DNA from: Clostridiales bacterium
GTDB lineage: Bacteria > Bacillota > Clostridia > Peptostreptococcales > Acidaminobacteraceae
Assembly: GCA_030446305.1 (NCBI GenBank)
Contig: JASUSA010000010.1
Coordinates: forward strand, 1 to 63,499
Direction: 5' to 3'
Length of the DNA: 63,499 nucleotides
Numbering within the stretch: position 1 is the stretch's first letter; the number at the start of each line of letters is the position of its first letter. Shown piece by piece: positions 1 through 8,825 of the stretch. Under the pieces are notes generated by a model that saw only the letters and a program-made list of their open reading frames with translations, was not told the origin of the DNA and made no database searches. Made by a program: the position numbers and the translations under genes.

Positions 1-1599
1 TTTACGCTTTCCGTTAACGATGTCGGCAGTATTATTAACAAAGCCATTGAAATGGGTGTAAAACCTTATATGATCAAAGTGATCTTGGATCAAGGCTGTA
101 TGCTGAAAGCAGCACGTGCTTTTATTATTTTTAATACGCTTGAAAGATTTGGTGAAATTATTAAATCTTATCCTCTGGCGGAAGAAATCGAAGATGAAAA
201 ATTTGATGACAGTTTTGAAGTGCTCTATTTTTCGAAGCTCGATGCGCAATATTGTCATTCTGAACTCATGAAAATCTCAGAAGTAAAAAATGTCATTATA
301 CGTGAGCTAAGTGAAAGTGATGCAGCAGATGAAACCGTTAAGCAAGATGTTGAAGTCACCATGGCAGAAACTGAAGTTGAAGTTGAAGTTAAAGCTGAAA
401 AGCCTGCAAAACAAAAAGAAGACGCCAGTTCGAAAAGCAACGACAAGGGCAAGACCTCAAAGACGGTTCGCGTTGAAATTGGCAGACTCGATAATTTGAT
501 GAACCTCGTCAGTGAGCTCATTATTATAAAAACGCGTTTGGAAGATCTTGATTCTACCTCAAACCGCAATAATATGAATGAAGCGATTGAATATCTTGAA
601 CGGATAACGACGAGCTTGCACGATGCCGTTATGAAAGTTCGAATGGTACCGGTTGAGCGAACTTTCAACCGTTTCCCAAGATTGGTTCGCGACCTTTCGA
701 AAGACCTTGGCAAAAATATCAAATTATTTATGTCCGGTGAAGAAACAGAAGTTGACAGAACTGTTATTGATGAAATCGGTGATCCGCTTATTCACCTCAT
801 TCGTAACTCGCTTGATCATGGGATTGAATCGCCGGCAGACCGTGCCAAAGCAGGTAAAGACGAAAGTGGTTTTGTGGCACTCAGAGCATACCCTGATGGC
901 AATACCGTCGTTATCGAAGTTGAAGATGACGGCAAGGGGATTGATCCGGAAGTCATTAAACGCAAAGCAATTGAGAAAAAACTTATTACCGTCGATGAAG
1001 GCGAACAAATGTCTGAAAAGGAAATTATCAACTTGCTCTTTGCAGCTGGTTTCAGTACTGCTGATCAAGTGACGGATATTTCCGGCAGAGGCGTTGGCCT
1101 CGACGTCGTGAAGACGAAGATCGAAGCGATCAACGGTACAGTTGAAGTTGTTTCAAACCTTGGTCAAGGTAGCAAATTTATCATTCGCCTGCCGCTTACA
1201 TTGGCAATTATTCAGGCACTGATGGTCAATTTAGATAAAGAAAAATATGCGATACCGCTTAACAATATCAAAGAGATCACAACCATTGATCCAGCTAAAA
1301 TCACAATGGTTCAAGATCAGGAAGTGGTATTGTACCGCAACAAGACGCTGCCGATTATTCGCATGAAAGACGTCTTGGATTTCCCATCTTCAGAAGAAGT
1401 GCCGGAAGAGCTTATTACCGTTATTGTTAAGAAGGGTGATATTGAAGCTGGACTGGTCGTCGACAGCTTGATTGGGCAGCAGGAAATCGTTATCAAATCC
1501 TTAGGCAAATATTTGACCGGTATTAAAGCAATTGCCGGTGCAACGATCTTGGGTAATGGTAGTGTCGCATTAATCGTAGATCCGAATCAATTATTCTAA
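1..1599 (+). CDS. cheA: Chemotaxis histidine kinase CheA (5' end outside window)
   Basis: CheA autophosphorylates on His in response to chemoreceptors and passes phosphate to CheY and CheB. The reading frame is open from base 1, so the N-terminus (P1 phosphotransfer domain) lies upstream; 532 residues are visible. They begin inside a P2-like response-regulator docking domain, followed by an acidic/lysine-rich linker (about residues 105-160), the P3 dimerisation helices, a P4 ATPase domain with N box HLIRNSLDHGIE (about 265), G1 box DDGKGID (about 310) and G2 box GRGVGLDV (about 362), and a CheW-like P5 domain to the end. cheW follows after 14 bp. The P4 motifs are intact, so the kinase should be active. 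Identification is secure; only the missing 5' part is unknown. Confidence 0.97.
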   Translation, partial: FTLSVNDVGSIINKAIEMGVKPYMIKVILDQGCMLKAARAFIIFNTLERFGEIIKSYPLAEEIEDEKFDDSFEVLYFSKLDAQYCHSELMKISEVKNVIIRELSESDAADETVKQDVEVTMAETEVEVEVKAEKPAKQKEDASSKSNDKGKTSKTVRVEIGRLDNLMNLVSELIIIKTRLEDLDSTSNRNNMNEAIEYLERITTSLHDAVMKVRMVPVERTFNRFPRLVRDLSKDLGKNIKLFMSGEETEVDRTVIDEIGDPLIHLIRNSLDHGIESPADRAKAGKDESGFVALRAYPDGNTVVIEVEDDGKGIDPEVIKRKAIEKKLITVDEGEQMSEKEIINLLFAAGFSTADQVTDISGRGVGLDVVKTKIEAINGTVEVVSNLGQGSKFIIRLPLTLAIIQALMVNLDKEKYAIPLNNIKEITTIDPAKITMVQDQEVVLYRNKTLPIIRMKDVLDFPSSEEVPEELITVIVKKGDIEAGLVVDSLIGQQEIVIKSLGKYLTGIKAIAGATILGNGSVALIVDPNQLF

Positions 1600-1613
1600 G
1601 GAGGTAGCGGAAG

Positions 1614-2048
1614 ATGAGTGAAATCAAAGAATTTGTGACATACAGGCTAAATGAAGAATATTATGGCATTGATATCAACAATGTAGAAAACATTGAAAAA
1701 GTGTTGCCAATTACGCGTGTCCCTTATACAACGCCTTATGTGAAGGGCGTGGTTAACCTCCGCGGCATCATTGTACCCGTTGTCGATCTGAGAACGCGAT
1801 TTGGTCTGAAACCAAAAGAGGCAACGGATGAATCGAGAATTATCATCGTCAATGTTGATGATCTCAAAATTGGCATGCTCGTCGACTCGTCATCTGAAGT
1901 ACTTCAAATATCTGATGACGACATTGATGCGGCACCTAATGTTCGAAAAGACAACAACAATGAGTTTGTCAAATACATTGGCAAGAAAAATGAGCGCATC
2001 ATCATGCTGATTGATTTAATGAAAGTTTTGAGTATTGAAGCGCAGTAG
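1614..2048 (+). CDS. cheW: Chemotaxis coupling protein CheW
   Basis: CheW is the SH3-like adaptor that links CheA to the receptor array at the inner face of the membrane. The 144-residue protein is a single CheW domain, with the typical VKGVVNLRGIIVPVVDLR strand pair around residues 44-61. The ATG follows a good GGAGG (about 1600-1604) directly after cheA. Order cheA-cheW-cheC-cheD-sigma-28 is the same as in the fla/che operon of Bacillus and many Clostridia, so co-transcription is expected. Confidence 0.96.
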   Translation: MSEIKEFVTYRLNEEYYGIDINNVENIEKVLPITRVPYTTPYVKGVVNLRGIIVPVVDLRTRFGLKPKEATDESRIIIVNVDDLKIGMLVDSSSEVLQISDDDIDAAPNVRKDNNNEFVKYIGKKNERIIMLIDLMKVLSIEAQ

Positions 2049-2066
2049 CGCTTGGTAGGAGATAAA

Positions 2067-2687
2067 ATGCCAGTTCAAATTGATAATATTAACAATACCA
2101 TCATATTAGATGTCCTTCGCGAAATCGGCAACATCGGTGCCGGTAATGCAGCAACTTCGCTTGCAAAAATGATTGATAAAAAAATCGACATGAAGGTACC
2201 GATTGTAAAAGTTTTGGAATTTGATGAAGTGCCTGAACTATTAGGTGGCCCTGAAAACATTGTCTGCGGTATTTTTTTCAAAATTGAAGGCGATATAACA
2301 GGCAGCATTATGTACATTATGGATCAAAACTCCGCGATTAACCTCGTTAATTTACTGATGCCGCGTGAAAATGCCGAATTTGATGAATTTACGATTTCTG
2401 CATTAAAAGAAATCGGCAATATTCTTTCAGGTGCCTATGTATCCAGTCTTTCGGGCTTGACAAATTTGAAAATAACCATTTCTATTCCCGCTTTGGCAAT
2501 TGATATGGCAGGGGCTATTTTAAGTGTCCCGGCGATTCATTTTAGCCAAATGAGTGATAACGTTTTAATCATTCAGAACGAGTTTATAGAAAATGTAGAA
2601 GCAACAAAAGTGGATGGCTATTTCTTTTTAATTCCAGATCTTGATTCGTATGAGGTCCTATTGGGTAGTTTAGGTGTGACATTATGA
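2067..2687 (+). CDS. cheC: CheY-P phosphatase CheC
   Basis: CheC dephosphorylates CheY-P and works with CheD in adaptation. Two phosphatase signatures are visible: DVLREIGNIGAGNA near the N-terminus and SALKEIGNILSGA near residue 113, each with the E..N pair required for catalysis in this family. I chose the ATG at 2067 because TAGGAG ends 4-5 bases upstream; an in-frame GTG at 2052 overlaps that ribosome binding site. The protein has 206 residues, normal for CheC. Its stop codon overlaps the cheD start (ATGA), suggesting translational coupling with its partner. Confidence 0.95.
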   Translation: MPVQIDNINNTIILDVLREIGNIGAGNAATSLAKMIDKKIDMKVPIVKVLEFDEVPELLGGPENIVCGIFFKIEGDITGSIMYIMDQNSAINLVNLLMPRENAEFDEFTISALKEIGNILSGAYVSSLSGLTNLKITISIPALAIDMAGAILSVPAIHFSQMSDNVLIIQNEFIENVEATKVDGYFFLIPDLDSYEVLLGSLGVTL

Positions 2688-3169
2688 GTACAATGGTAAA
2701 GGTTGGCATGGCCGACTTGAAAGTAACAGAGTACCCGAATGCCCTGACGACCTTAGGGCTTGGTTCCTGTGTAGGTATCTGCTTGTATGACCCTGTTACA
2801 AAGGTAACGGGGATGGCGCACATTATGCTGCCGTCAAGTAAGGCCATTCGAAAAAATGAAAATGTAGCGAAGTTTGCAGATACGGCAGTTGTCGAACTGA
2901 TTAAGCAAATGGAGAGTAAAGGGGCAAAGAAAACACGATTTTTTGCCAAAATTGCCGGTGGTGCGCAAATGTTTTCCTTTTCATCGCAAAATGATGCCAT
3001 GAAAATTGGCGAGCGAAATGCGGAGGCTGTAAGAAGCATGCTTAAAGAGCTCAATATTCCGATTAGAGCCGACGATACAGGCGGCAACTTTGGTCGGACA
3101 ATTGAGTTCTACAGCGCTGATGCCAGACTGCTCATTAAGACTGCCGGTCAAGGTGTCAAAGAATTATAA
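2684..3169 (+). CDS. cheD: Chemoreceptor glutamine deamidase CheD
   Basis: CheD deamidates glutamines in chemoreceptors and binds CheC, stimulating its phosphatase activity. The catalytic Cys is in GSCVGICLYD (about residue 28) and the His in GMAHIMLP (about 45), as expected for the family. At 161 residues it is of usual size. It overlaps cheC by 4 bp, and the following sigma factor frame starts at its stop codon. Confidence 0.95.
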   Translation: MSTMVKVGMADLKVTEYPNALTTLGLGSCVGICLYDPVTKVTGMAHIMLPSSKAIRKNENVAKFADTAVVELIKQMESKGAKKTRFFAKIAGGAQMFSFSSQNDAMKIGERNAEAVRSMLKELNIPIRADDTGGNFGRTIEFYSADARLLIKTAGQGVKEL

Positions 3170-3186
3170 TGTTGGGTGGACTTTTC

Positions 3187-3921
3187 ATGACGAATGAACA
3201 ACTTTGGGTTAAGTATAAAGAGCATAACAGCAAAGAAGCCAAGGAAGAGCTTATCATTCGGTATGTCTCATTAGTCAAGATTATCGCCGGCAGACTATTC
3301 ACAAGCTATAATGCACATGTTGAATTTGACGATTTGCTGGGGTATGGTGTCATTGGGCTCATCGACGCCATTGAAAAATTTGACCACAAGAAACTGATTA
3401 AATTTGAAACCTATGCCAATATTCGAATCAGAGGCGCGATCATTGATGAGATCAGACATCTGGACTGGATTCCTCGAAGTACAAGGCAAAAATATAAACG
3501 CATAGAAGATGCAATCGCGAAGCTCCAAGCGGAATATGGCTATGATATTCCCGATGAAATCATTGCTGATGAAATGGGAATGCCCTTAGATGAATATTTA
3601 AAATTATTAGGAGAAGTTACGACGTATTCTGTTGTTTCTCTTGAAGAAAAAATTGATGATAACACGAGCTTTGATATCAAATCATCCAATCAGGATTTTG
3701 AACCGGAAACACACTACATTGATGAAGAGATGAAGCTGTTGTTAGCAGATGTTATTGACAAGCTTCCCGATAAAGAATGCTTGGTCTTGCAACTGTATTA
3801 TTATTCGGAATTGACTTACAAAGAAATCGCGGAAGTACTCAGCGTTTCTGAATCTCGCGTTTCACAAATACACACAAAAGCGATTTCGAAACTTAGAATC
3901 TCTTTGAAAAGCGTCTATTAA
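3187..3921 (+). CDS. fliA: Flagellar/motility sigma factor (sigma-28, FliA/SigD family)
   Basis: This is an alternative sigma factor of the FliA/WhiG/SigD type, which directs RNA polymerase to late flagellar and chemotaxis promoters. Region 2 is seen around residues 20-95 (DDLLGYGVIGLIDAIEKFD, RIRGAIIDEIRHLDW) and region 4 at the C-terminus (LTYKEIAEVLSVSESRVSQIH). An ATG at 3169 overlaps the cheD stop but has no good ribosome binding site; the ATG at 3187 follows GGTGG at a spacing of about 7, giving 244 residues. A strong hairpin follows the stop codon, ending this part of the operon. Confidence 0.94.
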   Translation: MTNEQLWVKYKEHNSKEAKEELIIRYVSLVKIIAGRLFTSYNAHVEFDDLLGYGVIGLIDAIEKFDHKKLIKFETYANIRIRGAIIDEIRHLDWIPRSTRQKYKRIEDAIAKLQAEYGYDIPDEIIADEMGMPLDEYLKLLGEVTTYSVVSLEEKIDDNTSFDIKSSNQDFEPETHYIDEEMKLLLADVIDKLPDKECLVLQLYYYSELTYKEIAEVLSVSESRVSQIHTKAISKLRISLKSVY

Positions 3922-3945
3922 TCACAGCAACGTGCTGTGATTTTG
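3920..3945 (+). terminator. Rho-independent terminator after fliA
   Basis: A perfect 10-bp stem AATCACAGCA/TGCTGTGATT with a 3-base loop is followed by TTTT. It overlaps the sigma factor stop codon. Confidence 0.85.
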
Positions 3946-3971
3946 TAATATTTCAGTAAAAAGTGTATAAT
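3943..3971 (+). promoter_or_regulatory. Probable sigma-A promoter for fapA
   Basis: TTGTAA at 3943-3948 and TATAAT at 3966-3971 are separated by 17 bp. The -35 lies in the tail of the preceding terminator, so fapA and the two genes after it could be expressed apart from the che genes. Confidence 0.6.
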
Positions 3972-4046
3972 GATATTAATAATATCGTCTGCATAGTCCG
4001 ATATATATATAAATAGACAACTATTTCAAGGGGAGGGTCTCAACAA

Positions 4047-5423
4047 ATGGGTGATAGCACTTACCAGATCGAAGTAAAAATGTCTGACGATTATTACAAA
4101 GCATTTGTCTCGTTTGAACCTGAAACTGAAGGCGTGCCGATTAAATCGGATGATCTCATCAAAGCCATTAAAGATCGAAATGTCGTTTTTGGCATTAAGT
4201 ACAACGTTGTGGAAGATATTTGTAAACAAGGGCGTACGGTTCATAGTGCTTTGATTGCAGAAGGTGTGCCACATGAAAATGGGCAGGATGCAGTGATTGA
4301 ATTTACAGTCGAAAAGGAAAAGAAGGCAAAACCTCAAATTCTTGATGACGGCCGCGTCGACTTTAAAAATCTGGGATATGTCGATGTCGTCAGTGCAGAA
4401 GATGTTTTGGCGGTTAAAACGCCTGCGACAAAAAGTAAAAATGGCACCACTGTTTCCGGGCGTGTTATTCGTGGGAAAGACGGCAAAGATGTCGCGTTTA
4501 AAATAGGCAAGAATGTTCGCATTTCGCAGGATGGCCTCAGTGTGATCGCTGAAACGGACGGTTCCGTCATTTTCGATGGCGACAAGATTTCCGTTATTAA
4601 ATTGCTTGAACTTCGCAGCGACGTTGGGGTTGAAACCGGCAATATTTTCTTTCACGGACAAGTGGTTGTCAACGGCAATGTGACGACGGGCTACAGCATT
4701 GAATGTGACGGCGATGTAACCATAAACGGCGTTGTCGAAGGTGCGACGATTAAATCGGGCGGCAATATTGTAATCTCCAGAGGTGTTCAGGGGATGGATG
4801 TCGCGTCAATTGAATGCAATGGCAGTTTAACCGTAAACTTTATCAATAGTGCGAAGATCAATGTCAGAGGTGATATTGAATCCGGTGCCATCATGAACAG
4901 CATTGTGAACTGTGACGGCAATATTCACGTGAAAGGCAAAAAAGGGCTTATCGTCGGCGGTGAAATTACCTGTAAAGGCGATATTGAAGCCAACACTGTC
5001 GGATCTGAGCTTGGGGTTATCACATCCGTTAAGCTTGGGGTTGACATGGAAATTATCGAAGAACTGAAAACGCTTTCAGCAGATGTCAAGGACACCATGG
5101 CACTGCATGATAAATTAGATAAATCACTGAAACTCTTAAAAATAAAAATTGACCAAAACCCTGATGATGAACGTTCTCTGTTCATGTTCAGAAAATACAG
5201 CAGCAGTTTTTTAGAACTGGATACCCAATTGACAGAAAAACGTCAGCGCCTAAAAATGCTCAATGAACTCGTTAATAATATAAGGGGTTCAAGTCTCTCT
5301 GCCAGAACGATCTATCCAGGCACACGGCTTAAAATCGGCAGCACAAGCTACTATGTTAAAAATGAGATGAAACATACGATCCTTTTAAAAGATCGCGGAG
5401 AAATTGTTGCTCGAACCAATTGA
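4047..5423 (+). CDS. fapA: FapA/DUF342 family polymer-forming protein
   Basis: FapA-type proteins carry a domain found in flagellar and polar-growth proteins of several phyla; their biochemical role is poorly known. This 458-residue protein has an N-terminal alpha/beta part (residues 1-90), then a long series of short Gly/Asn/Asp-rich strands (about residues 190-310, e.g. GDVTINGVVEGATIKSGGN) typical of a right-handed beta-helix, then a helical, probably coiled-coil tail (about 330-410). The start follows GGGGAGGG at a good distance. It lies between the flagellar sigma factor and a SwrB-like gene, which supports a motility role. Confidence 0.85.
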   Translation: MGDSTYQIEVKMSDDYYKAFVSFEPETEGVPIKSDDLIKAIKDRNVVFGIKYNVVEDICKQGRTVHSALIAEGVPHENGQDAVIEFTVEKEKKAKPQILDDGRVDFKNLGYVDVVSAEDVLAVKTPATKSKNGTTVSGRVIRGKDGKDVAFKIGKNVRISQDGLSVIAETDGSVIFDGDKISVIKLLELRSDVGVETGNIFFHGQVVVNGNVTTGYSIECDGDVTINGVVEGATIKSGGNIVISRGVQGMDVASIECNGSLTVNFINSAKINVRGDIESGAIMNSIVNCDGNIHVKGKKGLIVGGEITCKGDIEANTVGSELGVITSVKLGVDMEIIEELKTLSADVKDTMALHDKLDKSLKLLKIKIDQNPDDERSLFMFRKYSSSFLELDTQLTEKRQRLKMLNELVNNIRGSSLSARTIYPGTRLKIGSTSYYVKNEMKHTILLKDRGEIVARTN

Positions 5424-5439
5424 TGAAGAAGGTGATCGC

Positions 5440-5769
5440 ATGGGCATTAGACCCGTTGACATGCAGGTTGTCGTACACAAGGTTCAAGAAGTTCACTCAG
5501 CAAAGCAAAGTGTCGTCAGCAAGCAGGAAAATGAACTTTTACAATCTCAAAATGCAAATAAAGAAAATGTCGTAGAACAGCATCATACTGTTGCGACGAC
5601 AGAAGAAACGCGCCATAATGCCATTAATGCCGATCGCGAAGGGCAGGGGGGAAATTATAAACCGCCTGATAAAAAGCATGCTGAAGACGATGACGAAGAG
5701 ACAGAAGAAAAAAAGGATGCGAAACGCGTTATTGGCAATGCGGGAAGACATTTTGACATGAAAGTGTGA
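5440..5769 (+). CDS. Small hydrophilic protein of the flagellar locus, unknown function
   Basis: This frame encodes about 109 residues, very rich in Gln, Asn, Glu and Lys, with no membrane segment and no recognised domain; most of it is probably disordered. I start it at the ATG at 5440, preceded by GAAGGTGAT, rather than at a TTG (5404) inside fapA. Similar short, charged proteins with a conserved end of the type GRHFDMKV are, as far as I recall, common at this place in clostridial flagellar loci. It sits 16 bp after fapA and 4 bp before the SwrB-like gene. Confidence 0.7.
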   Translation: MGIRPVDMQVVVHKVQEVHSAKQSVVSKQENELLQSQNANKENVVEQHHTVATTEETRHNAINADREGQGGNYKPPDKKHAEDDDEETEEKKDAKRVIGNAGRHFDMKV

Positions 5770-5773
5770 TCAC

Positions 5774-6382
5774 ATGTTTATCATTAGCTTTATCATTGGA
5801 CTGATCATTGTCATCAGTTCAATTTTTATGCTTAGAAGAGAATTGAATACAGCGGTTCAGACGCGGTCGCAATTGGTTGAGCAGGCGGGGATCTACAATC
5901 AGGATGATCTCTTTAAAATGCTTGAAGACCTTCAGCTCAGCATCAATGAAATGAACGGTGCCTTTTATGAAATTATTGGTGAAATGGAAGGCAATATCAG
6001 TTTGCACGAAAAGTTGATTTCAGATATTGAAGCCAGAATGACACAATACGAAGCCGCTGAACTTGCCGTAACACAGGCGCAGTCCCAAGTGAAGCGAGAA
6101 TTGTCTGAGAATTTGAAACGCATGAATCAATTGCAGGAAGTATCTCGACCTGCTGAACAGGTGCCGGTTGCCAATGGCATTTCACCAGAGACAAACGAAA
6201 AGCGATCTTCAGAACTCAATGTAAAAATGGCAAGGGAAGCTGTAAAAGAATCTTCTGAAGATACCATGGCGAAGATTACAACATTGAGAAGTCAAGGCTA
6301 TGCACTGACGGAAATTGCAAAGATGCTAGGCATGGGGATGGGGGAAATTCAACTCCTCATCAACATGAATCATAAAAAATAG
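5774..6382 (+). CDS. SwrB-like/DUF6115-type membrane-anchored protein
   Basis: The 202-residue protein has one N-terminal membrane helix (residues 2-20), a long helical, probably coiled-coil middle (about 35-115) and a C-terminal helix-turn-helix-like segment (TLRSQGYALTEIAKMLGMG, about 168-186). In Bacillus the gene between sigD and rpsB is swrB, which activates flagellar type III export; the position and build (one membrane helix plus a cytoplasmic coiled coil) match here, although sequence identity is not obvious by eye. Functional equivalence is inferred from synteny and architecture. Confidence 0.6.
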   Translation: MFIISFIIGLIIVISSIFMLRRELNTAVQTRSQLVEQAGIYNQDDLFKMLEDLQLSINEMNGAFYEIIGEMEGNISLHEKLISDIEARMTQYEAAELAVTQAQSQVKRELSENLKRMNQLQEVSRPAEQVPVANGISPETNEKRSSELNVKMAREAVKESSEDTMAKITTLRSQGYALTEIAKMLGMGMGEIQLLINMNHKK

Positions 6383-6411
6383 TTGTTAAACCCCATACCC
6401 TGTGATATACT
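6383..6411 (+). promoter_or_regulatory. Strong sigma-A promoter for rpsB-tsf
   Basis: TTGTTA at 6383-6388, 17 bp, TATACT at 6406-6411, with a TGn extended -10 at 6403-6404. It starts right after the preceding stop codon and gives a leader of about 100 nt. Confidence 0.75.
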
Positions 6412-6417
6412 ACTTAA

Positions 6418-6510
6418 GGTAATAAATTCACACCTGTTTTAATCGCTCGGATGTTGCCGTTTTGCGGTGTTCGAACGGGATGATGAACAGGGCGGCAGAA
6501 CAAAAAACAA
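6418..6510 (+). promoter_or_regulatory. Structured 5' leader of rpsB, candidate S2 autoregulatory element
   Basis: The leader can be closed by CCTGTT (6433-6438) pairing with AACAGG (6486-6491), with a second stem inside it near TTGCCG/CGGTGT (6455-6470). Ribosomal protein operons are commonly regulated through such leaders, but I do not recognise a known family here; a link to S2 is only inferred. Confidence 0.35.
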
Positions 6511-6521
6511 GGAGGCATTAC

Positions 6522-7265
6522 ATGTCAGTAATTTCTATGAAAGAATTATTAGAAGCCGGTGTACACTTTGGTCACCAAACGAGAAGATGGAACCCTAAAA
6601 TGGCAGAATACATCTTCACTGAGAGAAATGGTATCTACATTATCGACCTTCAAAAAACAGTCGGTAAAATTGAAGACGCCTATGCATTTGTAAGATCAAT
6701 TATCGAGGAAAATGGTACAATTCTTTTCGTCGGTACAAAAAAACAAGCACAAGAAGCAATTGAAACAGAAGCGAATCGTGCAGGTATGTACTATGTTAAT
6801 CAAAGATGGTTGGGCGGTATGTTAACAAACTACAAAACCATCAAGAAAAGAATTGACTTGCTTTATAAATTAGAAAAAATGGAAAGCGACGGCACTTTTG
6901 AAGCGCTTCCTAAAAAAGAAGTTATTAAACTTAGAGCTGATAAAGAAAAACTCGAAAAATTCTTGGGCGGCATTAAGGAAATGAAAAAACTGCCAGATGC
7001 AATTTTTGTCGTAGACCCTAAAAAAGAGCGTATTGCGATTAAAGAAGCTAGAAATCTGGGTATTCCTGTTGTTGCAATCGTCGATACAAACTGTGATCCG
7101 GATGAAGTTGATTACGTAATCCCAGGCAACGACGATGCAATCAGAGCTGTAAAACTCATCGCAGGCAAAATGGCAGATGCCGTTATCGAAGCGAAACAAG
7201 GTGAGCAATTATCAGCTGCACCGGAAGCAGCGCCTGTTGAAGCTGAAGCGACAACAGAAGCATAA
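6522..7265 (+). CDS. rpsB: 30S ribosomal protein S2
   Basis: S2 is an essential small-subunit protein that helps recruit S1. The N-terminus [19 protein letters not shown] and the segment RWLGGMLTN are diagnostic. The true start is the ATG at 6522 with AAGGAGG upstream; an in-frame extension to 6462 covers the leader and should be ignored. It has 247 residues with an Ala/Glu-rich tail. EF-Ts follows, separated by a terminator-like hairpin that may lower tsf expression relative to rpsB. Confidence 0.98.
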   Translation: MSVISMKELLEAGVHFGHQTRRWNPKMAEYIFTERNGIYIIDLQKTVGKIEDAYAFVRSIIEENGTILFVGTKKQAQEAIETEANRAGMYYVNQRWLGGMLTNYKTIKKRIDLLYKLEKMESDGTFEALPKKEVIKLRADKEKLEKFLGGIKEMKKLPDAIFVVDPKKERIAIKEARNLGIPVVAIVDTNCDPDEVDYVIPGNDDAIRAVKLIAGKMADAVIEAKQGEQLSAAPEAAPVEAEATTEA

Positions 7266-7292
7266 GATCTGGCAATTAAGATGTACCTAAGG

Positions 7293-7320
7293 AAGGTAAG
7301 GGGAAACTCTTACCTTTTTA
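7293..7320 (+). terminator. Attenuator-like hairpin between rpsB and tsf
   Basis: AAGGTAAG (7293-7300) pairs with CTTACCTT (7309-7316), followed by a short T run. No clear promoter is seen between it and tsf, so it probably acts as a partial terminator. Confidence 0.6.
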
Positions 7321-7347
7321 AAAGCGAACCTTAAAGGAGGAAGTATC

Positions 7348-7995
7348 ATGGCAATTACAGCTTCAATGGTTAAAGAGTTGAGAGAAGCAACTGGCGCAGG
7401 GATGATGGATTGTAAAAAGGCCCTCGTCGAAACAGATGGCAATATGGATGATGCTATCAAATATTTAAGAGAAAAAGGCATTGCCAAAGCAGCAAAGAAA
7501 ATGGATCGTATTGCGGCTGAAGGTATTGTCGCTTCATATATTCACGGCGGTCGAATTGGCGTTATCGTCGAAATCAACAGCGAAACAGACTTTGTAGCGA
7601 AGAACGAAGAATTCCAAGAATTTGGCAAAGACATTGCAATGCAAGTTGCGGCTGCTAACCCAATCTACGTAAGAAGAGAAGAAGTGCCGCAAGCTGCAAT
7701 CGAAGCTGAAAAAGAAATTTTAAGAAATCAAGCGCTGAATGAAGGCAAGCCAGAAAAAATCGTTGATAAAATGGTTGAAGGCCGTATCGCAAAATACTAC
7801 AAAGAAGTTTGTCTGCTCGAACAGCCGTTTATTAAAGATCCTGACAAAACAGTTGATGATCTTTTAAAAGAAAAAATCGCTAAAATCGGTGAAAACCTTT
7901 CAATTAGAAGATTTTCAAGATTTGAAGTCGGCGAAGGCCTTGAAAAAAAATCAGAAAACTTTGCAGAAGAAGTTGCAAAACAATTACAAGGTTAA
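7348..7995 (+). CDS. tsf: Elongation factor Ts (short form)
   Basis: EF-Ts is the GDP/GTP exchange factor for EF-Tu. The N-terminal UBA-like domain ([19 protein letters not shown]) and the core motif ([15 protein letters not shown]) are clear. At 215 residues it is shorter than the roughly 280-300 residues of E. coli and Bacillus proteins and matches the compact form that lacks much of the second core subdomain. The ATG follows AAAGGAGG. It ends at a strong terminator. Confidence 0.97.
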   Translation: MAITASMVKELREATGAGMMDCKKALVETDGNMDDAIKYLREKGIAKAAKKMDRIAAEGIVASYIHGGRIGVIVEINSETDFVAKNEEFQEFGKDIAMQVAAANPIYVRREEVPQAAIEAEKEILRNQALNEGKPEKIVDKMVEGRIAKYYKEVCLLEQPFIKDPDKTVDDLLKEKIAKIGENLSIRRFSRFEVGEGLEKKSENFAEEVAKQLQG

Positions 7996-8022
7996 TCACT
8001 AAAATAAAAGGTATAAATACTA

Positions 8023-8048
8023 GAGAACACGCAAGTGTTCTCTTTTTT
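8023..8048 (+). terminator. Terminator after tsf
   Basis: GAGAACAC/GTGTTCTC stem closed by a GCAA tetraloop, followed by TTTTTT. Confidence 0.93.
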
Positions 8049-8061
8049 AGGGAAAAATTGT

Positions 8062-8090
8062 TTGAAGCATAAAATAATTTACTGTAAAAT
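8062..8090 (+). promoter_or_regulatory. Probable promoter for pyrH-frr
   Basis: TTGAAG at 8062-8067 and TAAAAT at 8085-8090, spacer 17 bp, located between the tsf terminator and the pyrH ribosome binding site. Confidence 0.6.
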
Positions 8091-8114
8091 AGATAATAGA
8101 ACGGAGGGCTTGCA

Positions 8115-8825
8115 TTGAAACTTAAATATAAGCGCATCATCTTGAAACTGAGCGGAGAGGTACTTGCCGGCCAAAAGGGCTTTGGCGTCGACTATGAAAC
8201 AGTGGAGGGCATTGCTAAATATATTGCAGAATTAAGTGCAGCAGGTATTGAAGTTGGCGTTGTCATTGGTGGCGGCAATTTCTGGAGAGGTCGAAGCAAC
8301 AGCAAGATGGAGCGTACGACAGCAGACTATATGGGAATGATGGCAACTGTCATGAATTCTCTTGCCATGTCGGATGCCCTTAAATATATTAATGTTTCGA
8401 ATCGCGTTTTGAGTGCCATTACCATGACGCAATTGGCAGAACCTTATAATCGTGAGAATGCCGTCAGCTATTTGAAAGATGGGCAAGTGGTTATTTTTGC
8501 GGCGGGTACGGGCAGTCCGTTCTTTTCCACAGATACAACAGCGGCATTAAGAGCTGCCGAAATTGATGCTGAATTGATTTTGCTCGCTAAGAAAATTGAT
8601 GGCGTCTACGACAGTGATCCAATGTTGAATCCTGATGCGAAAAAATACGATAGACTTAGTTACAAAGAAGTCCTGGATCAGAAATTGGGCGTTATGGACT
8701 TAACATCCATTACATTATGTATGGACAATCATATTCCAATCGCAGTATTTGACTTAAATTATCCCGAAAATATCATAAAAGCATGCTCGGGTGAAAATGT
8801 CGGAACAATCATTGAGGAGGTCTAA
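8115..8825 (+). CDS. pyrH: UMP kinase
   Basis: PyrH phosphorylates UMP to UDP with ATP, is hexameric and belongs to the amino-acid kinase fold. Visible motifs are [10 protein letters not shown] at the N-terminus, [11 protein letters not shown] (about residue 50), [20 protein letters not shown] (about 125-145) and the uridine-site segment following it. It begins with TTG, preceded by GGAGGG at 8103-8108; no ATG is available nearby. 236 residues is the family length. frr follows at once. Confidence 0.97.
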   Translation: MKLKYKRIILKLSGEVLAGQKGFGVDYETVEGIAKYIAELSAAGIEVGVVIGGGNFWRGRSNSKMERTTADYMGMMATVMNSLAMSDALKYINVSNRVLSAITMTQLAEPYNRENAVSYLKDGQVVIFAAGTGSPFFSTDTTAALRAAEIDAELILLAKKIDGVYDSDPMLNPDAKKYDRLSYKEVLDQKLGVMDLTSITLCMDNHIPIAVFDLNYPENIIKACSGENVGTIIEEV

